Source: Methylovulum sp.
GTDB lineage: Bacteria > Pseudomonadota > Gammaproteobacteria > Methylococcales > Methylomonadaceae
Direction of reading: 5' to 3'
Length of the DNA stretch: 64,000 bases
NCBI GenBank assembly: GCA_028712695.1
Contig: JAQTQZ010000005.1
Coordinates: 1 to 64,000, forward strand
Made by a program: the position numbers and the translations under genes
The notes under the pieces: generated by a model
The model's database searches: none
What the model was told of the DNA's origin: nothing
Seen by the model: the letters and a program-made list of their open reading frames with translations, nothing else
Shown here: one piece after another, positions 43,937 through 52,409 of the stretch
How the letters are laid out: the number at the start of each line of letters is the position of its first letter
Numbering within the stretch: position 1 is the stretch's first letter

Positions 43937-44044
43937 GGTTACCAAGCTCCAGCTTGGTAACCCAAGCCTCAGAAGCTCTAGCTTCGGGAGTGACAGGAAG
44001 CTAGAGCTTCCCGAAACTGGTTCCCAAGCTAGAGCTTGGGAACC
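43937..44044. repeat. Four-hairpin repeat cassette, copy 2
   Basis: Palindromes GGTTACCAAGCTCC plus inverse arm (43937-43962), GAAGCTCTAGCTTC (43972-43985), GGAAGCTAGAGCTTCC (43997-44012) and GGTTCCCAAGCTAG plus inverse arm (44019-44044). Order and cores match 28903-29006. It lies between hupL and hupE, so it could form mRNA hairpins that set the ratio of structural to accessory gene expression. Confidence 0.85.
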
Positions 44045-44099
44045 AGCGGATTTTAAACATTATCCCGAATTACAAAATCATTTGATTTAGGAGATAACC

Positions 44100-44681
44100 A
44101 TGATCAAACATTTTTTATCTGCCGCTTTATCGCTGGCATTGGCGTTAACCGCCACGACGGCTTCTGCCCATACTGGCGCACACGACATAGCTGGCTTCAG
44201 CAGCGGCTTAAGCCATCCTTTTTTAGGTTTGGATCATTTATTGGTTATGCTCGGTGTCGGCTTATGGGCCAGCCGTTTAACTAGGCTTAATGCCAGCCTC
44301 ACCATTGCTGCATTTTTAAGTTTCATGGTCATCGGTGCAGGACTGGCCTTATTGGGTTTGCACATTCCAGGCGTGGAACTGGGCATATTGGCTTCGGTGT
44401 TGGTCGTAGGCTTATTGCTCAGCGTATCGCGCCATTTGCCTATTTTGCTGACGATAGCCTTATTAGCTGGTTTCGCGCTGTTGCACGGTTTTGCGCACGG
44501 CTTGGAAATGCCTTTAGCTGCCTCTCCCGTCTATTACGCGGCAGGTTTTCTGCTGGCCACCGCCATCCTGCACGGCATTGGTCTAGGCTTAGGCACCTTG
44601 CTGAACCAACATCGCTTGGGCTTGCGCGTTTCGGGCTATATCACCAGCGGCCTCGGTTTATATTTATTATTCAACGCTTAA
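44100..44681 (+). CDS. hupE: HupE/UreJ-family nickel-uptake protein
   Basis: A 193-residue inner-membrane protein with signal peptide (LSLALALTATTASA) and six hydrophobic helices. The family's N-terminal metal motif is HPFLGLDHLLVMLGVGLW (residues 38-55, HPxxGxDHxxxM). A second His-rich block LHGFAHGLEMPL follows. HupE/UreJ proteins import Ni2+ for hydrogenase or urease. Placement between hupL and hupC in this locus supports nickel supply for the NiFe centre. GGAGAT precedes the ATG at 44100. Confidence 0.92.
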   Translation: MIKHFLSAALSLALALTATTASAHTGAHDIAGFSSGLSHPFLGLDHLLVMLGVGLWASRLTRLNASLTIAAFLSFMVIGAGLALLGLHIPGVELGILASVLVVGLLLSVSRHLPILLTIALLAGFALLHGFAHGLEMPLAASPVYYAAGFLLATAILHGIGLGLGTLLNQHRLGLRVSGYITSGLGLYLLFNA

Positions 44682-44693
44682 CGGAGTGACCGC

Positions 44694-45398
44694 ATGAGCA
44701 GCAACGCCCTTCAAACGCCCGCCGTTTACGTCTATGAAAAACCAGTGCGCTTATGGCACGGCCTAAATGCCTTGGCTATTGTCGCCTTGACGGTCACGGG
44801 CTATCTGATTGCCTCGCCGCTGCCATCAGTGGGCGGTGAAGCATCCGACCATTTTGTTATGGGTTACATCCGGTTTGTGCATTTCGCCGCTGGTTATTTG
44901 TTGGCGATAGGCTTGCTGTTTCGGGCGTACTGGGCGTATGCGGGCAACGCCCATGCCCGGCAACTGTTCGTGCCGCCGTTATTGAAGCGGAGTTTCTGGG
45001 AAGGCGTAGGCCATGAAGTTTTATGGTACGCCTTCCTGACCAAAGAGCCGCGCAAATACACCGGACACAATCCCTTGGCCTTGCTGGCGATGCACTTTGC
45101 TTTCGTTTGGGGTACGGTGTTTATGATAGTCACCGGCTTTGCGCTATACGGCGAAGGCACGGGACAAGGCAGTTGGCAATACAGTTTGTTCAGTTCTTGG
45201 GTGTTGCCGCTGTTCGGTGACAGCCAAAGCCTGCACAGTTGGCATCATCTGGTCATGTGGTTGATCGTCTGTTTTGTGCTGATCCATATTTATGTCGCTG
45301 TGCGTGAAGATAAATTATCGCGGCAAAGCATTTTGTCGACGATGGTGACTGGCTGGCGCACCTTTAAAGACGACAAACCGCTGGACGATGTCCATTGA
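44694..45398 (+). CDS. hupC: Hydrogenase b-type cytochrome subunit
   Basis: A 234-residue membrane diheme cytochrome b that passes electrons from the hydrogenase to the quinone pool. Helices and heme-ligand histidines are visible: RLWHGLNALAI (first), IRFVHFAAGYLLAIG (second), and SLHSWHHLVMWLIVCFVLIHIYVA (third and fourth). The N-terminal VYVYEKPVRLWH is typical of HupC/HyaC. GGAGTGACCGC is the ribosome site and it lies 12 bp after hupE. The stop TGA overlaps the start region of hupD. Confidence 0.95.
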   Translation: MSSNALQTPAVYVYEKPVRLWHGLNALAIVALTVTGYLIASPLPSVGGEASDHFVMGYIRFVHFAAGYLLAIGLLFRAYWAYAGNAHARQLFVPPLLKRSFWEGVGHEVLWYAFLTKEPRKYTGHNPLALLAMHFAFVWGTVFMIVTGFALYGEGTGQGSWQYSLFSSWVLPLFGDSQSLHSWHHLVMWLIVCFVLIHIYVAVREDKLSRQSILSTMVTGWRTFKDDKPLDDVH

Positions 45399-45400
45399 CC

Positions 45401-46072
45401 ATGAATATTTTACTGCTAGGCATAGGCAATGTGCTGTGGGCCGATGAAGGTTTTGGTGTCCGCGTGATCGAGCATCTGCAAAAAAACTACCGTTTCCCCG
45501 CTAACGTCAAAGTGATGGACGGCGGTACGCAAGGCGTTTATCTGGTCGAGCATGTACAAGCGGCGGACGTGTTGGTCGTCTTCGATGCGGTCGATTACGG
45601 CCTGCCGCCAGGCACGTTGAAACGCATCGCCAATGAAGATGTGCCGCATTTTTTCGGTGCCAAGAAAATGAGCCTGCACCAGACCGGATTCCAGGAAGTG
45701 CTGGCGATGGCGCAAATGTTGGGTGGTGACCCACAGTTTTTATTGTTGGTCGGCGTCCAACCCGAAGAACTGGACGACTACGGCGGTAGCTTGCGCCCAT
45801 CGGTCAAGGCACAAATCCAACCGGCGATTGAAATGGCGTTGACCTATCTGCGTGCCTTCGACATTCATGCGGATTTTACCGGTAGCGGTGCCGCTTTAGC
45901 CGACCCTGTGCTTGACATGCAACGCTACGAGCAGGAACGCCCCAGTGCCGACGAGGCTTGCCGGATTGGCGACGAGCGGATTTTGCAATCCGGTGCATTC
46001 GCCGTGCAAGCGCCGCAAGCGGACGGACAGCCCAGCCTGCAAGTCGATGTCGATTACCGGGGCAAATACTGA
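45401..46072 (+). CDS. hupD: Hydrogenase maturation endopeptidase
   Basis: A 223-residue cytoplasmic protease that removes the C-terminal tail of hupL once nickel is inserted. MNILLLGIGNVLWADEGFGV has the conserved metal-binding Glu; Asp and His ligands follow in VLVVFDAVDYGLPPGTL and MSLHQTGFQEVLAMAQML. The ATG at 45401 is preferred over TTG 45395. The C-terminus extends about 30 residues past typical HyaD length; it may include the region around FAVQAPQADGQPSL. It overlaps hupF (TGATG at 46070-46074). Confidence 0.95.
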   Translation: MNILLLGIGNVLWADEGFGVRVIEHLQKNYRFPANVKVMDGGTQGVYLVEHVQAADVLVVFDAVDYGLPPGTLKRIANEDVPHFFGAKKMSLHQTGFQEVLAMAQMLGGDPQFLLLVGVQPEELDDYGGSLRPSVKAQIQPAIEMALTYLRAFDIHADFTGSGAALADPVLDMQRYEQERPSADEACRIGDERILQSGAFAVQAPQADGQPSLQVDVDYRGKY

Positions 46073-46368
46073 TGTGTATCGGCCTGCCTATGCAGATCAC
46101 CGGACAGCGCGGTGAAATGGCGGTCTGCCGTTATCGCGGTCGGGACAACTTGGTTGACATGATGCTGGTCGGCGAGCAGCCAGTCGGCACTTGGTTGCTG
46201 GTGTTCCTCGATACCGCCCGTGAAGTGCTTAGCGAAGAAAGGGCCAGGCACATCACCGATGCCTTGGAAGCCATGCGTCTGGCGATGCAGGGCGAAACCC
46301 AGATAGACCATTTGTTTGCCGATTTAGTGGACAGGGAACCGACCTTGCCGGAGTTTTTACAATCATGA
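46072..46368 (+). CDS. hupF: HypC-like hydrogenase chaperone HupF
   Basis: A 98-residue HypC-family protein: MCIGLPMQITGQRG at the N-terminus with the essential Cys2 that holds the Fe(CN)2CO unit after Met removal, and DARE-like VFLDTAREVLSEE in the middle. HupF differs from HypC in its longer acidic C-terminus and works on HupL under high oxygen in other bacteria, so it fits the oxygen-tolerant enzyme. A second family member, hypC, is at 50791. ATGA overlap with hupG. Confidence 0.93.
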   Translation: MCIGLPMQITGQRGEMAVCRYRGRDNLVDMMLVGEQPVGTWLLVFLDTAREVLSEERARHITDALEAMRLAMQGETQIDHLFADLVDREPTLPEFLQS

Positions 46369-46784
46369 CCTCACCCTTGATAGACCAACTGCACACCCGC
46401 CATAGCCTGCCGTTGCTGGATGCGGACAGTTACGACCCTTTTGTTTACGGTAACGGAACCGTCGTGCTGTTTTTCTGTAACGATCCCGCGCATTTTCCTG
46501 AGAGTAACGATGTCGCGGTGATCTTGCCGGAATTGCTGAAAGCCTTTGGCGGCAGATTGCAGGCGGCGGTTGTCGGCAAAGCTATCGAGCGCGAATTGCA
46601 GGCGCGGTTCCGCTTCACCAGTTGGCCGTCGCTAGTGTTTTTGCGCGGCGGCGAGTATTTAGGTGTCATCAGCGGTATCCACGATTGGCAGGACTATGTG
46701 CAGGAAACCGCACAGATACTCGCCGCCACGCCCAGCCAACCTCCCAGCTTTGATTTGGATAAAGTCTGTGGGGCGGCGCATTGA
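46365..46784 (+). CDS. hupG: HupG/HyaE-family hydrogenase accessory protein
   Basis: A 139-residue thioredoxin-fold protein lacking the redox CxxC, as usual for HyaE/HupG. FFCNDPAHFPESNDVAVILPELLKAF and ASWPSLVFLRGGEYLGVISG resemble the family's conserved blocks. It acts as a chaperone for the Tat-exported small subunit before assembly. It starts at ATG 46365 inside the hupF stop. A short hairpin (TCCCAC-GTGGGA, 46801-46820) follows in the gap to hupH. Confidence 0.9.
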   Translation: MTSPLIDQLHTRHSLPLLDADSYDPFVYGNGTVVLFFCNDPAHFPESNDVAVILPELLKAFGGRLQAAVVGKAIERELQARFRFTSWPSLVFLRGGEYLGVISGIHDWQDYVQETAQILAATPSQPPSFDLDKVCGAAH

Positions 46785-46800
46785 ATATCGTTTTTATAGC

Positions 46801-46820
46801 TCCCACGCTCCGGTGTGGGA
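46801..46820. repeat. Short hairpin between hupG and hupH
   Basis: TCCCAC (46801-46806) pairs with GTGGGA (46815-46820) across an 8-base loop. There is no downstream T-run, so it is more likely an mRNA stabilising structure or a REP-type unit than a terminator. Related TTCCCACG sequence occurs near 43903. Confidence 0.45.
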
Positions 46821-46861
46821 ATGATGCGGCTTCCTAACCCTAGAATAAAACCACAATTATC

Positions 46862-47710
46862 ATGACCTCTCTCTCACTCCCTATTTTTGGCCAAGGCAGC
46901 CAACCGCCTGAACAAGACGGCGCGGCATTGGATTACCTGCAAATGCCGCAGGACATGGCAACCTACACCATGCCGCAGATTTCGGCGGATTTAAGCGCGG
47001 TGGATTTGTCGCAAGTGACAAACGTATTGCAACAATTACAGCAGGATTTGGCGGAGTTCCCGTCAATTTGCGAACCTATTGGCTTGATCCAGCTGGACAC
47101 CGATAACCGCAAGTTTGCCGATGAATTGCTAGGGGAAGGCGAAGTCAGCGCAATCTGTTCCGGTGGGCAAGACATCCGTATCCAGGAATCGGTGCTGGCT
47201 GGGGTTTGGCGTTTGCAAAAACTCAATGCGCAACGGCAGATTGTTGACGACGCGCTGGAAGTCGGCATTATCCCGCAACAACTTTCACAATTGGCATTTA
47301 GCGGCGCGGCTAGCCAAATCGACACCCACTGGACCGAGTTGCCGTTGGGCGTGATGAACGCGCCGCCGTTGCTGGCCGAACTTAACGCCAAAATCGCCGG
47401 ATACCGGCCCGGCGGCGAAGCGCACACGATCAACTTAAGCCTGTTGCCGCAAACTGAACAAGATTTGGTGTTTTTGGCGCAACGCTTAGGGCAAGGCAAG
47501 GTGACAATACTGTCCCGTGGCTACGGAAATTGCCGGATTACTGCCACCAGCACACAATATGTCTGGTGGGTGCAGTATTTCAATTCGCAGGACACGATGA
47601 TCCTCAATGCGTTGGAAGTCAGCGACGTACCCAGCGTGGCCTGCGCCTCGCCGGAAGATATTAGCGATAGTTGCCAGCGCTTGCAGGAGATACTTAAGGT
47701 GTATAGATGA
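46862..47710 (+). CDS. hupH: HupH/HyaF-family hydrogenase accessory protein
   Basis: A 282-residue cytoplasmic protein of the HyaF/HupH family, needed for small-subunit or Fe-S maturation. Conserved blocks include GEGEVSAICSGGQDIRIQESVLAGVWRL, split by context here, LPQTEQDLVFLAQRLGQGKV, and SRGYGNCRITATSTQYVWWVQYFNSQ. A low-complexity Gln/Pro-rich N-terminus precedes the domain. ATCATG context gives the start at 46862 with a 77-bp gap from hupG; the end overlaps hupI (ATGA). Confidence 0.92.
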   Translation: MTSLSLPIFGQGSQPPEQDGAALDYLQMPQDMATYTMPQISADLSAVDLSQVTNVLQQLQQDLAEFPSICEPIGLIQLDTDNRKFADELLGEGEVSAICSGGQDIRIQESVLAGVWRLQKLNAQRQIVDDALEVGIIPQQLSQLAFSGAASQIDTHWTELPLGVMNAPPLLAELNAKIAGYRPGGEAHTINLSLLPQTEQDLVFLAQRLGQGKVTILSRGYGNCRITATSTQYVWWVQYFNSQDTMILNALEVSDVPSVACASPEDISDSCQRLQEILKVYR

Positions 47711-47928
47711 GCACTTCGTTTTTTGCCGGTGCCTATGGCGGTGATGCCTCGCGCTTACCGCCGGAAACCCGGCTGGAGTGCAAGATTTGCTGGTATGTTT
47801 ACGATCCGGCGGAAGGCGATGACGTTTGGCAAATCCCGTCCGGCACGGCTTTTTCGCAATTGCCGGAACATTGGAACTGCCCGCAGTGCGGCGGCAAAAA
47901 ACAGGATTTTTTGTTGCTGGAAGACTGA
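47707..47928 (+). CDS. hupI: Rubredoxin of the hydrogenase locus
   Basis: A 73-residue rubredoxin with the Fe-binding pairs CKIC (residues 26-29) and CPQCG (61-65) and the typical WYVYDPAEGD segment. HupI is required in other bacteria for protecting or assembling the small-subunit Fe-S clusters when oxygen is present. The N-terminal extension (about 25 residues, FFAGAYGGDASRLPPETRLE) is usual for HupI relative to simple rubredoxins. The start is set by the ATGA overlap. Confidence 0.95.
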   Translation: MSTSFFAGAYGGDASRLPPETRLECKICWYVYDPAEGDDVWQIPSGTAFSQLPEHWNCPQCGGKKQDFLLLED

Positions 47929-47930
47929 GC

Positions 47931-48398
47931 ATGTTGTGGCAGGATAGCGGGCAAATCAGGCTCACACTGGAAGCAGTGTTTAATGACATATTGGCTACCC
48001 GAATGCACGGAATGCCGGTGATCAATGCCGCGCTTTCGGTGCAAGCCGTCGGCTTCGGCCAGTTTGACGGAGACTGGCTGGGCGTGCTGGTTACGCCTTG
48101 GTTCATGAACCTACTGCTGTTGCCGGAGCCGGACAGCCGTTGGCAAGATCAGCCATCCGGTGCAAAAATCGAGCGGCATTTCCCATACGGCACATTCGAC
48201 TTTACCTTGGGTGATGAAGCGCAACTGGGCAAGTACGCGCTGTGTTCGCTGTTCTCGCCGATGTTCCAGTTTGAGGATCAGACGGCGGCGCTGGCCGCCG
48301 CGCAAGCTGCATTGCAAGGCTTGCTAACCGCCCCGCCGCCCCGCGCAGTCAGCCGTCGGGAATTGCTGCGTGGCACCATCGGCAACGGAAACCGCTGA
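47931..48398 (+). CDS. hupJ: HupJ/HybE-family hydrogenase chaperone
   Basis: A 155-residue cytoplasmic protein: VTPWFMNLLLLP and ALCSLFSPMFQFEDQ are HybE/HupJ blocks, and the C-terminus ends in SRRELLRG. HybE-type chaperones bind the large-subunit precursor and check folding before export. The ATG at 47931 follows the hupI stop by two bases; the longer frame to 47826 would overlap hupI and is not used. Confidence 0.9.
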   Translation: MLWQDSGQIRLTLEAVFNDILATRMHGMPVINAALSVQAVGFGQFDGDWLGVLVTPWFMNLLLLPEPDSRWQDQPSGAKIERHFPYGTFDFTLGDEAQLGKYALCSLFSPMFQFEDQTAALAAAQAALQGLLTAPPPRAVSRRELLRGTIGNGNR

Positions 48399-49580
48399 GT
48401 GAACCCCGCCGGTTCTATCCATATTGATCTGTATCACTGCGCCGGTCAGGCCAATGGGGTGAATATCGCATCCAGCCGACCTGAAGCCGCCACGCAAGTA
48501 TTGTTGGGCAAAACGCCGGAACAGCTGCTCGATACGGTGCCGCTGCTGTTCACCTTGTGCGGCAATGCGCAAAGCTACGCCGCGCTGCTGGCCTGCCGCG
48601 CGGCGCAGGGCAGGGCGAGCGAGCCTGCGCTGGATACGGCCCGCGTTATGCTGGTGCAACTGGAAACCTTGCGCGAACATGCGTGGCGTATTCTGCTGGA
48701 CTGGCCGGTATTTACCGGCCTTGCCCCCGATAAAAAAGCCCTGGCGGCTTTGTTTAAATTCGATGCGCAGTTCAAGCGGCAGTTATTTCAGGACGGCGAG
48801 GCGTTCAAATCCGACAGCCGTCCCGATGTCGACGGGGTGCAGCTGATGCGATTAATCGACGAATTGGCAACGCTGATTGACGCTGCGATTTTCAACGGCT
48901 GCATGGCTGATTTTCAAACGCTAAGCACCGAAGCGCAATTGCGCGGCTGGTTGCAGCAGAGCGGTTCTTTGCCTGCTGGTTTGCTGGACTATTTATATAG
49001 CCGGAACTGGGCAGCGGTCGGGCAAAACAATGTTGCCTGTCTGCCTGAATTGGAGAAGGATGCATTGGACCGGCAGATGCAGCAGGACGGTTTGGCGGCT
49101 TTTGTGCGGACGCCACATTGGCAAGGCCGCTGCTTTGAAACGACGCTGTTGAACCGGCAACTGGCGCAGCCATTAATCGTCGAACTGAGAGGCCGTTACG
49201 GCCACGGCCTAATCGTGCGCATCGTGGCCCGGTTGCTGGAAGTGGCGGGGATACCGGCTCAATTAAAACAGCTGTTGGCGCAGATAAAAGACCACAAGCC
49301 TACGCCAGCAATCAGCACCACCAGCGCTGGTATGGCTCTAGTCCAAGTCCAGGCGGCACGTGGCCTGTTGATCCATCGTTTGGTGTTGCGCCAAGGAAGG
49401 GTGTACGATTACCGGATTGTTGCGCCCACCGAATGGAATTTCCATCCTGATGGCGTGGTGGTGCAAAGCTTAAGGCGCTTACAAGCCCAAAGCACTGACG
49501 ATCTTCGGCGACAGGCGGAACTGCTGGTCAATGCGATAGACCCTTGCGTCCGATACACCTTAAAACTGATTGACCGATAA
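48399..49580 (+). CDS. hupK: HupK/HoxV hydrogenase large-subunit-like accessory protein
   Basis: A 393-residue protein that resembles the large subunit but has lost most nickel ligands: the N-terminal pair appears as FTLCGNAQ, and the C-terminal block as IDPCVRY. HupK/HoxV is thought to be a scaffold for building the NiFe(CN)2CO centre. The start is a GTG directly after the hupJ stop. GRCFETTLLNRQLAQPLI and EWNFHPDGVVVQSL match conserved segments. HypA follows 5 bp later. Confidence 0.92.
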   Translation: MNPAGSIHIDLYHCAGQANGVNIASSRPEAATQVLLGKTPEQLLDTVPLLFTLCGNAQSYAALLACRAAQGRASEPALDTARVMLVQLETLREHAWRILLDWPVFTGLAPDKKALAALFKFDAQFKRQLFQDGEAFKSDSRPDVDGVQLMRLIDELATLIDAAIFNGCMADFQTLSTEAQLRGWLQQSGSLPAGLLDYLYSRNWAAVGQNNVACLPELEKDALDRQMQQDGLAAFVRTPHWQGRCFETTLLNRQLAQPLIVELRGRYGHGLIVRIVARLLEVAGIPAQLKQLLAQIKDHKPTPAISTTSAGMALVQVQAARGLLIHRLVLRQGRVYDYRIVAPTEWNFHPDGVVVQSLRRLQAQSTDDLRRQAELLVNAIDPCVRYTLKLIDR

Positions 49581-49585
49581 AACGT

Positions 49586-49927
49586 ATGCACGAAATGTCA
49601 CTCTGCGAAAGCATCTTGCAAGTATTGGAAGAACAAGCGCACACCCAGCAATACCGTAAAGTCAAAACCGTGTGGCTGGAAATCGGCGCGTTGTCGGGCG
49701 TTGAGGTTGAGGCCTTACGCTTCAGTTTTGATGTCGTCACACAAGGCTCTATCGCCGAGCAGGCGACACTGGAAATCATCGAAGTGCCGGGCCAGGCCTG
49801 GTGTCTGCCGTGTGCTTGCAATGTGGCCGTGCAGCAATTATACGATCTCTGCCCGCACTGCGGCAGCCATCAACTACAAGTCAACAGCGGCGATCAAATG
49901 CGAATCAAAGAACTGGAGGTAGAATAA
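49586..49927 (+). CDS. hypA: Hydrogenase nickel-incorporation protein HypA
   Basis: A 113-residue nickel/zinc protein. The N-terminal [10 protein letters not shown] carries the nickel-binding His2. The zinc site has [13 protein letters not shown] and CPHCGSHQL (two pairs). It delivers nickel to the large subunit with HypB. It overlaps hypB by one base (TAATG at 49925-49929). Confidence 0.96.
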   Translation: MHEMSLCESILQVLEEQAHTQQYRKVKTVWLEIGALSGVEVEALRFSFDVVTQGSIAEQATLEIIEVPGQAWCLPCACNVAVQQLYDLCPHCGSHQLQVNSGDQMRIKELEVE

Positions 49928-50730
49928 TGTGCGGCATCTGCGGCTGCGGCGAGGGCCATTCCCACTCGCACGATCACGATCATGACCATCCTCATGATCA
50001 CGGGCATTCCCACAACCATGGACACGATGCGGAACATGCCCATGCGCCAGGCTTAAGCCCTAAGCGGATGGTGCAAATCGAACAGGACATTTTGGCGAAG
50101 AATAACCGCTACGCCGCCGAAAACCGCCATTATTTCGGCGGACGCGGCATCTTGGCGTTAAACTTGGTGTCCAGCCCCGGTTCCGGCAAAACCACGCTGC
50201 TGACTAAAACCATCGCCCGGCTGAAAGAGGACATTGCCATCACGGTCATTGAAGGCGACCAGCAAACCGCCCGCGATGCCGAACGCATCCGTGCCACGGG
50301 TGTGCAGGCATTGCAGATCAATACCGGCAAAGGCTGCCATCTTGATGCGCACCGCATCGGCCACGCGCTGGAAAGCTTGCAACCGAAAGACCACAGCCTA
50401 GTGTTCATCGAAAACGTCGGCAATCTGGTCTGCCCGTCGGCCTTTGATCTGGGTGAAGCCCATAAGGTGGTGATCCTGTCAGTCACCGAAGGCGAGGACA
50501 AGCCGATCAAATACCCCGACATGTTCCACGCCGCCGACTTGATGATTTTGAACAAGACCGATTTGTTGCCCTATCTGGATTTTGATGCCGGGCAATGTAT
50601 CCAGTATGCAAAACAAGTCAATCCGCGCATCAGGATTTTGTCGCTATCGGCAAAAACAGGCGAAGGGATGGATAGTTGGCTGCGCTGGCTGAAGGCCGAA
50701 TTGGAATTGCAGCGGATTGGTTATGCGTAG
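49927..50730 (+). CDS. hypB: Hydrogenase nickel-incorporation GTPase HypB
   Basis: A 267-residue SIMIBI GTPase. [11 protein letters not shown] at the N-terminus contains the high-affinity Ni site (CxxCGC), followed by a His-rich stretch ([20 protein letters not shown] and more) that can store nickel. The G1 loop is [11 protein letters not shown], then [25 protein letters not shown] (G3) and LNKTDLL (G4 NKxD). It takes part in nickel delivery to the hydrogenase. The longer frame from 49801 would overlap hypA and is rejected. Confidence 0.97.
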   Translation: MCGICGCGEGHSHSHDHDHDHPHDHGHSHNHGHDAEHAHAPGLSPKRMVQIEQDILAKNNRYAAENRHYFGGRGILALNLVSSPGSGKTTLLTKTIARLKEDIAITVIEGDQQTARDAERIRATGVQALQINTGKGCHLDAHRIGHALESLQPKDHSLVFIENVGNLVCPSAFDLGEAHKVVILSVTEGEDKPIKYPDMFHAADLMILNKTDLLPYLDFDAGQCIQYAKQVNPRIRILSLSAKTGEGMDSWLRWLKAELELQRIGYA

Positions 50731-50790
50731 CAACATGCTGAAAATCAGTGCGTATTTATGCCCCAACCCTACACGCCAACAGATATTTTT

Positions 50791-51021
50791 ATGTGCCTAG
50801 CCCTCCCCGCCCAAATCGTCGCCCTCGATCCCGCCACCAACATGGCGACCGCATCGGTCGGCAATGTCAAAGTTGAAGTGTCGTTGGCCCTGGTCGATGA
50901 TGTTGCGCTCGGCGATTATGTCCTTGTCCATGTCGGTTATGCGCTGAATAAAATCGACGAGGACGAAGCCTTAAAAACCTTAGCCTTGTTTGCCGAAGCC
51001 GGATTAATGTCGGACGTATGA
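50791..51021 (+). CDS. hypC: Hydrogenase assembly chaperone HypC
   Basis: A 76-residue chaperone with MCLALPAQIVALD (Cys2) and YVLVHVGYALNKIDEDEA. It carries the Fe(CN)2CO unit between HypD and the large subunit. The frame is open to 50758, but the conserved start is at 50791 so that Cys is residue 2. Its stop overlaps hypD (ATGA at 51018-51021). It is the second HypC-family gene besides hupF. Confidence 0.95.
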   Translation: MCLALPAQIVALDPATNMATASVGNVKVEVSLALVDDVALGDYVLVHVGYALNKIDEDEALKTLALFAEAGLMSDV

Positions 51022-52130
51022 AATACATTGACGAATTCAGGCAGCAAGACCTTGCCCAGCAACTGTCCAACGCAATAGCGCAGACCGTCGATCCCGACCG
51101 CCATTATCGGCTGATGGAGTTTTGCGGCGGTCATACCCATGCGATTTTCCGCTATGGTGTCCAGGATTTGATGCCGGACAATGTCGAATTCATCCACGGC
51201 CCCGGCTGTCCCGTCTGCGTCTTGCCGACCGGGCGTATCGACAATGCGATACAACTGGCCGGACAGCAGGACGTGATTCTCTGCACCTATGCCGACTTGA
51301 TGCGGGTTCCGGCAACAGACCGCAATAGCTTGCTGAAAGCCAAAGCAGGCGGCAGCGATATACGGATGGTTTATTCGACGCAAGACGTGCTGAAAATCGC
51401 CAGGGAAAACCCCGATAAACAGGTGGTGTTTTTCGCCATCGGTTTTGAGACTACCACGCCGCCGACCGCCGTCGCTATCAAGCAAGCACAAGCCGAAGGA
51501 CTGGCTAATTTTTCGGTGTTCTGTAACCACGTCCTGACCCCTGCCGCTATGCAGGCGATACTCGATGCGCCGCAACCTGTTGCAATTGACGCTTTTTTAG
51601 GCCCCTCCCATGTCAGCACCGTCATCGGCAGCAGACCCTACGAAACCTTTGCCGAACATTACGCCAAGCCAATCGTCATCGCCGGTTTCGAACCGCTGGA
51701 CGTGATGCAGTCGGCACTGATGCTGATCCGCCAGCTCAACGAAGGCCGCCACGAAGTCGAAAACGAGTACCGCCGCGCTGTCACCCGCGACGGCAACCTG
51801 AAGGCGCAAGCACTGGTTCAGGAGGTCTTCGAATTGCGCCCGCAATTCGAATGGCGCGGTTTGGGATTGATCCCCGACAGCGCGTTAAAACTCAAAACCG
51901 ATTACGCCGATTTCGATGCCGAACAGCGCTTTGATATGCCCGCCATCCAAGCATCCGATGTCAAAGGCTGCGAATGCCCCGCCATCTTGCGCGGCGCAAA
52001 AAAACCCCAGGATTGCAAATTATTGGGCACGGTATGTACACCGGAAAACCCGATGGGGTCTTGCATGGTTTCGTCGGAGGGGGCTTGTGCGGCGTATTGG
52101 TCGTATGGGCGGTTGGGGAAAATTGCATAA
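51018..52130 (+). CDS. hypD: Hydrogenase formation protein HypD
   Basis: A 370-residue Fe-S protein. Motifs are LMEFCGGHTHAIFRYGV, HGPGCPVCVLPTGRID (Fe-site Cys) and the C-terminal 4Fe-4S ligands in CECPAILRGAKKPQDC...LLGTVCTPENPMGSCM. It assembles the Fe(CN)2CO unit with HypC. It normally is followed directly by hypE; here a 2.8-kb insertion of other genes follows. Confidence 0.97.
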   Translation: MKYIDEFRQQDLAQQLSNAIAQTVDPDRHYRLMEFCGGHTHAIFRYGVQDLMPDNVEFIHGPGCPVCVLPTGRIDNAIQLAGQQDVILCTYADLMRVPATDRNSLLKAKAGGSDIRMVYSTQDVLKIARENPDKQVVFFAIGFETTTPPTAVAIKQAQAEGLANFSVFCNHVLTPAAMQAILDAPQPVAIDAFLGPSHVSTVIGSRPYETFAEHYAKPIVIAGFEPLDVMQSALMLIRQLNEGRHEVENEYRRAVTRDGNLKAQALVQEVFELRPQFEWRGLGLIPDSALKLKTDYADFDAEQRFDMPAIQASDVKGCECPAILRGAKKPQDCKLLGTVCTPENPMGSCMVSSEGACAAYWSYGRLGKIA

Positions 52131-52217
52131 CGTAGTGTTTTTTTTGGTCTGCTCTTCCTTTGATTTTATAAACAAAAATGTTTATTATCCTGTCCTAATG
52201 TCGCAGGATATATCTCT

Positions 52218-52397
52218 ATGAAATACAGTGAATTTAAACGTTGGCTTGAAAAACAAGGGGCAAAGTTTAAGCCGGGCAAAGGCAGCCACTTACACGTTGA
52301 ATTCAACGGCAAGCATTCCGTATTTCCATTCCACGGCGCCAAAGAAATACCCGCACCGCTGGTTAATGCCATCAAAAAAGATTTAGGTCTGAAATAA
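52218..52397 (+). CDS. hicA: HicA-type mRNA interferase toxin
   Basis: A 59-residue dsRBD-like toxin: KYSEFKRWLEKQGAKFKP, catalytic-type His in GKGSHLHVEF, then FPFHGAKEIPAPLVNAIKKD. HicA cleaves mRNA and tmRNA. The gene has a start after a weak TATCTCT leader and ends 12 bp before hicB. It is too small for many gene lists but matches the family throughout. Confidence 0.85.
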   Translation: MKYSEFKRWLEKQGAKFKPGKGSHLHVEFNGKHSVFPFHGAKEIPAPLVNAIKKDLGLK

Positions 52398-52409
52398 AGG
52401 AGCATCAAA

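Noticed and set aside
46801-46820. Rho-independent terminator between hupG and hupH
   Set aside because: The stem is six base pairs and no T-run follows; continued tight operon structure argues against termination.
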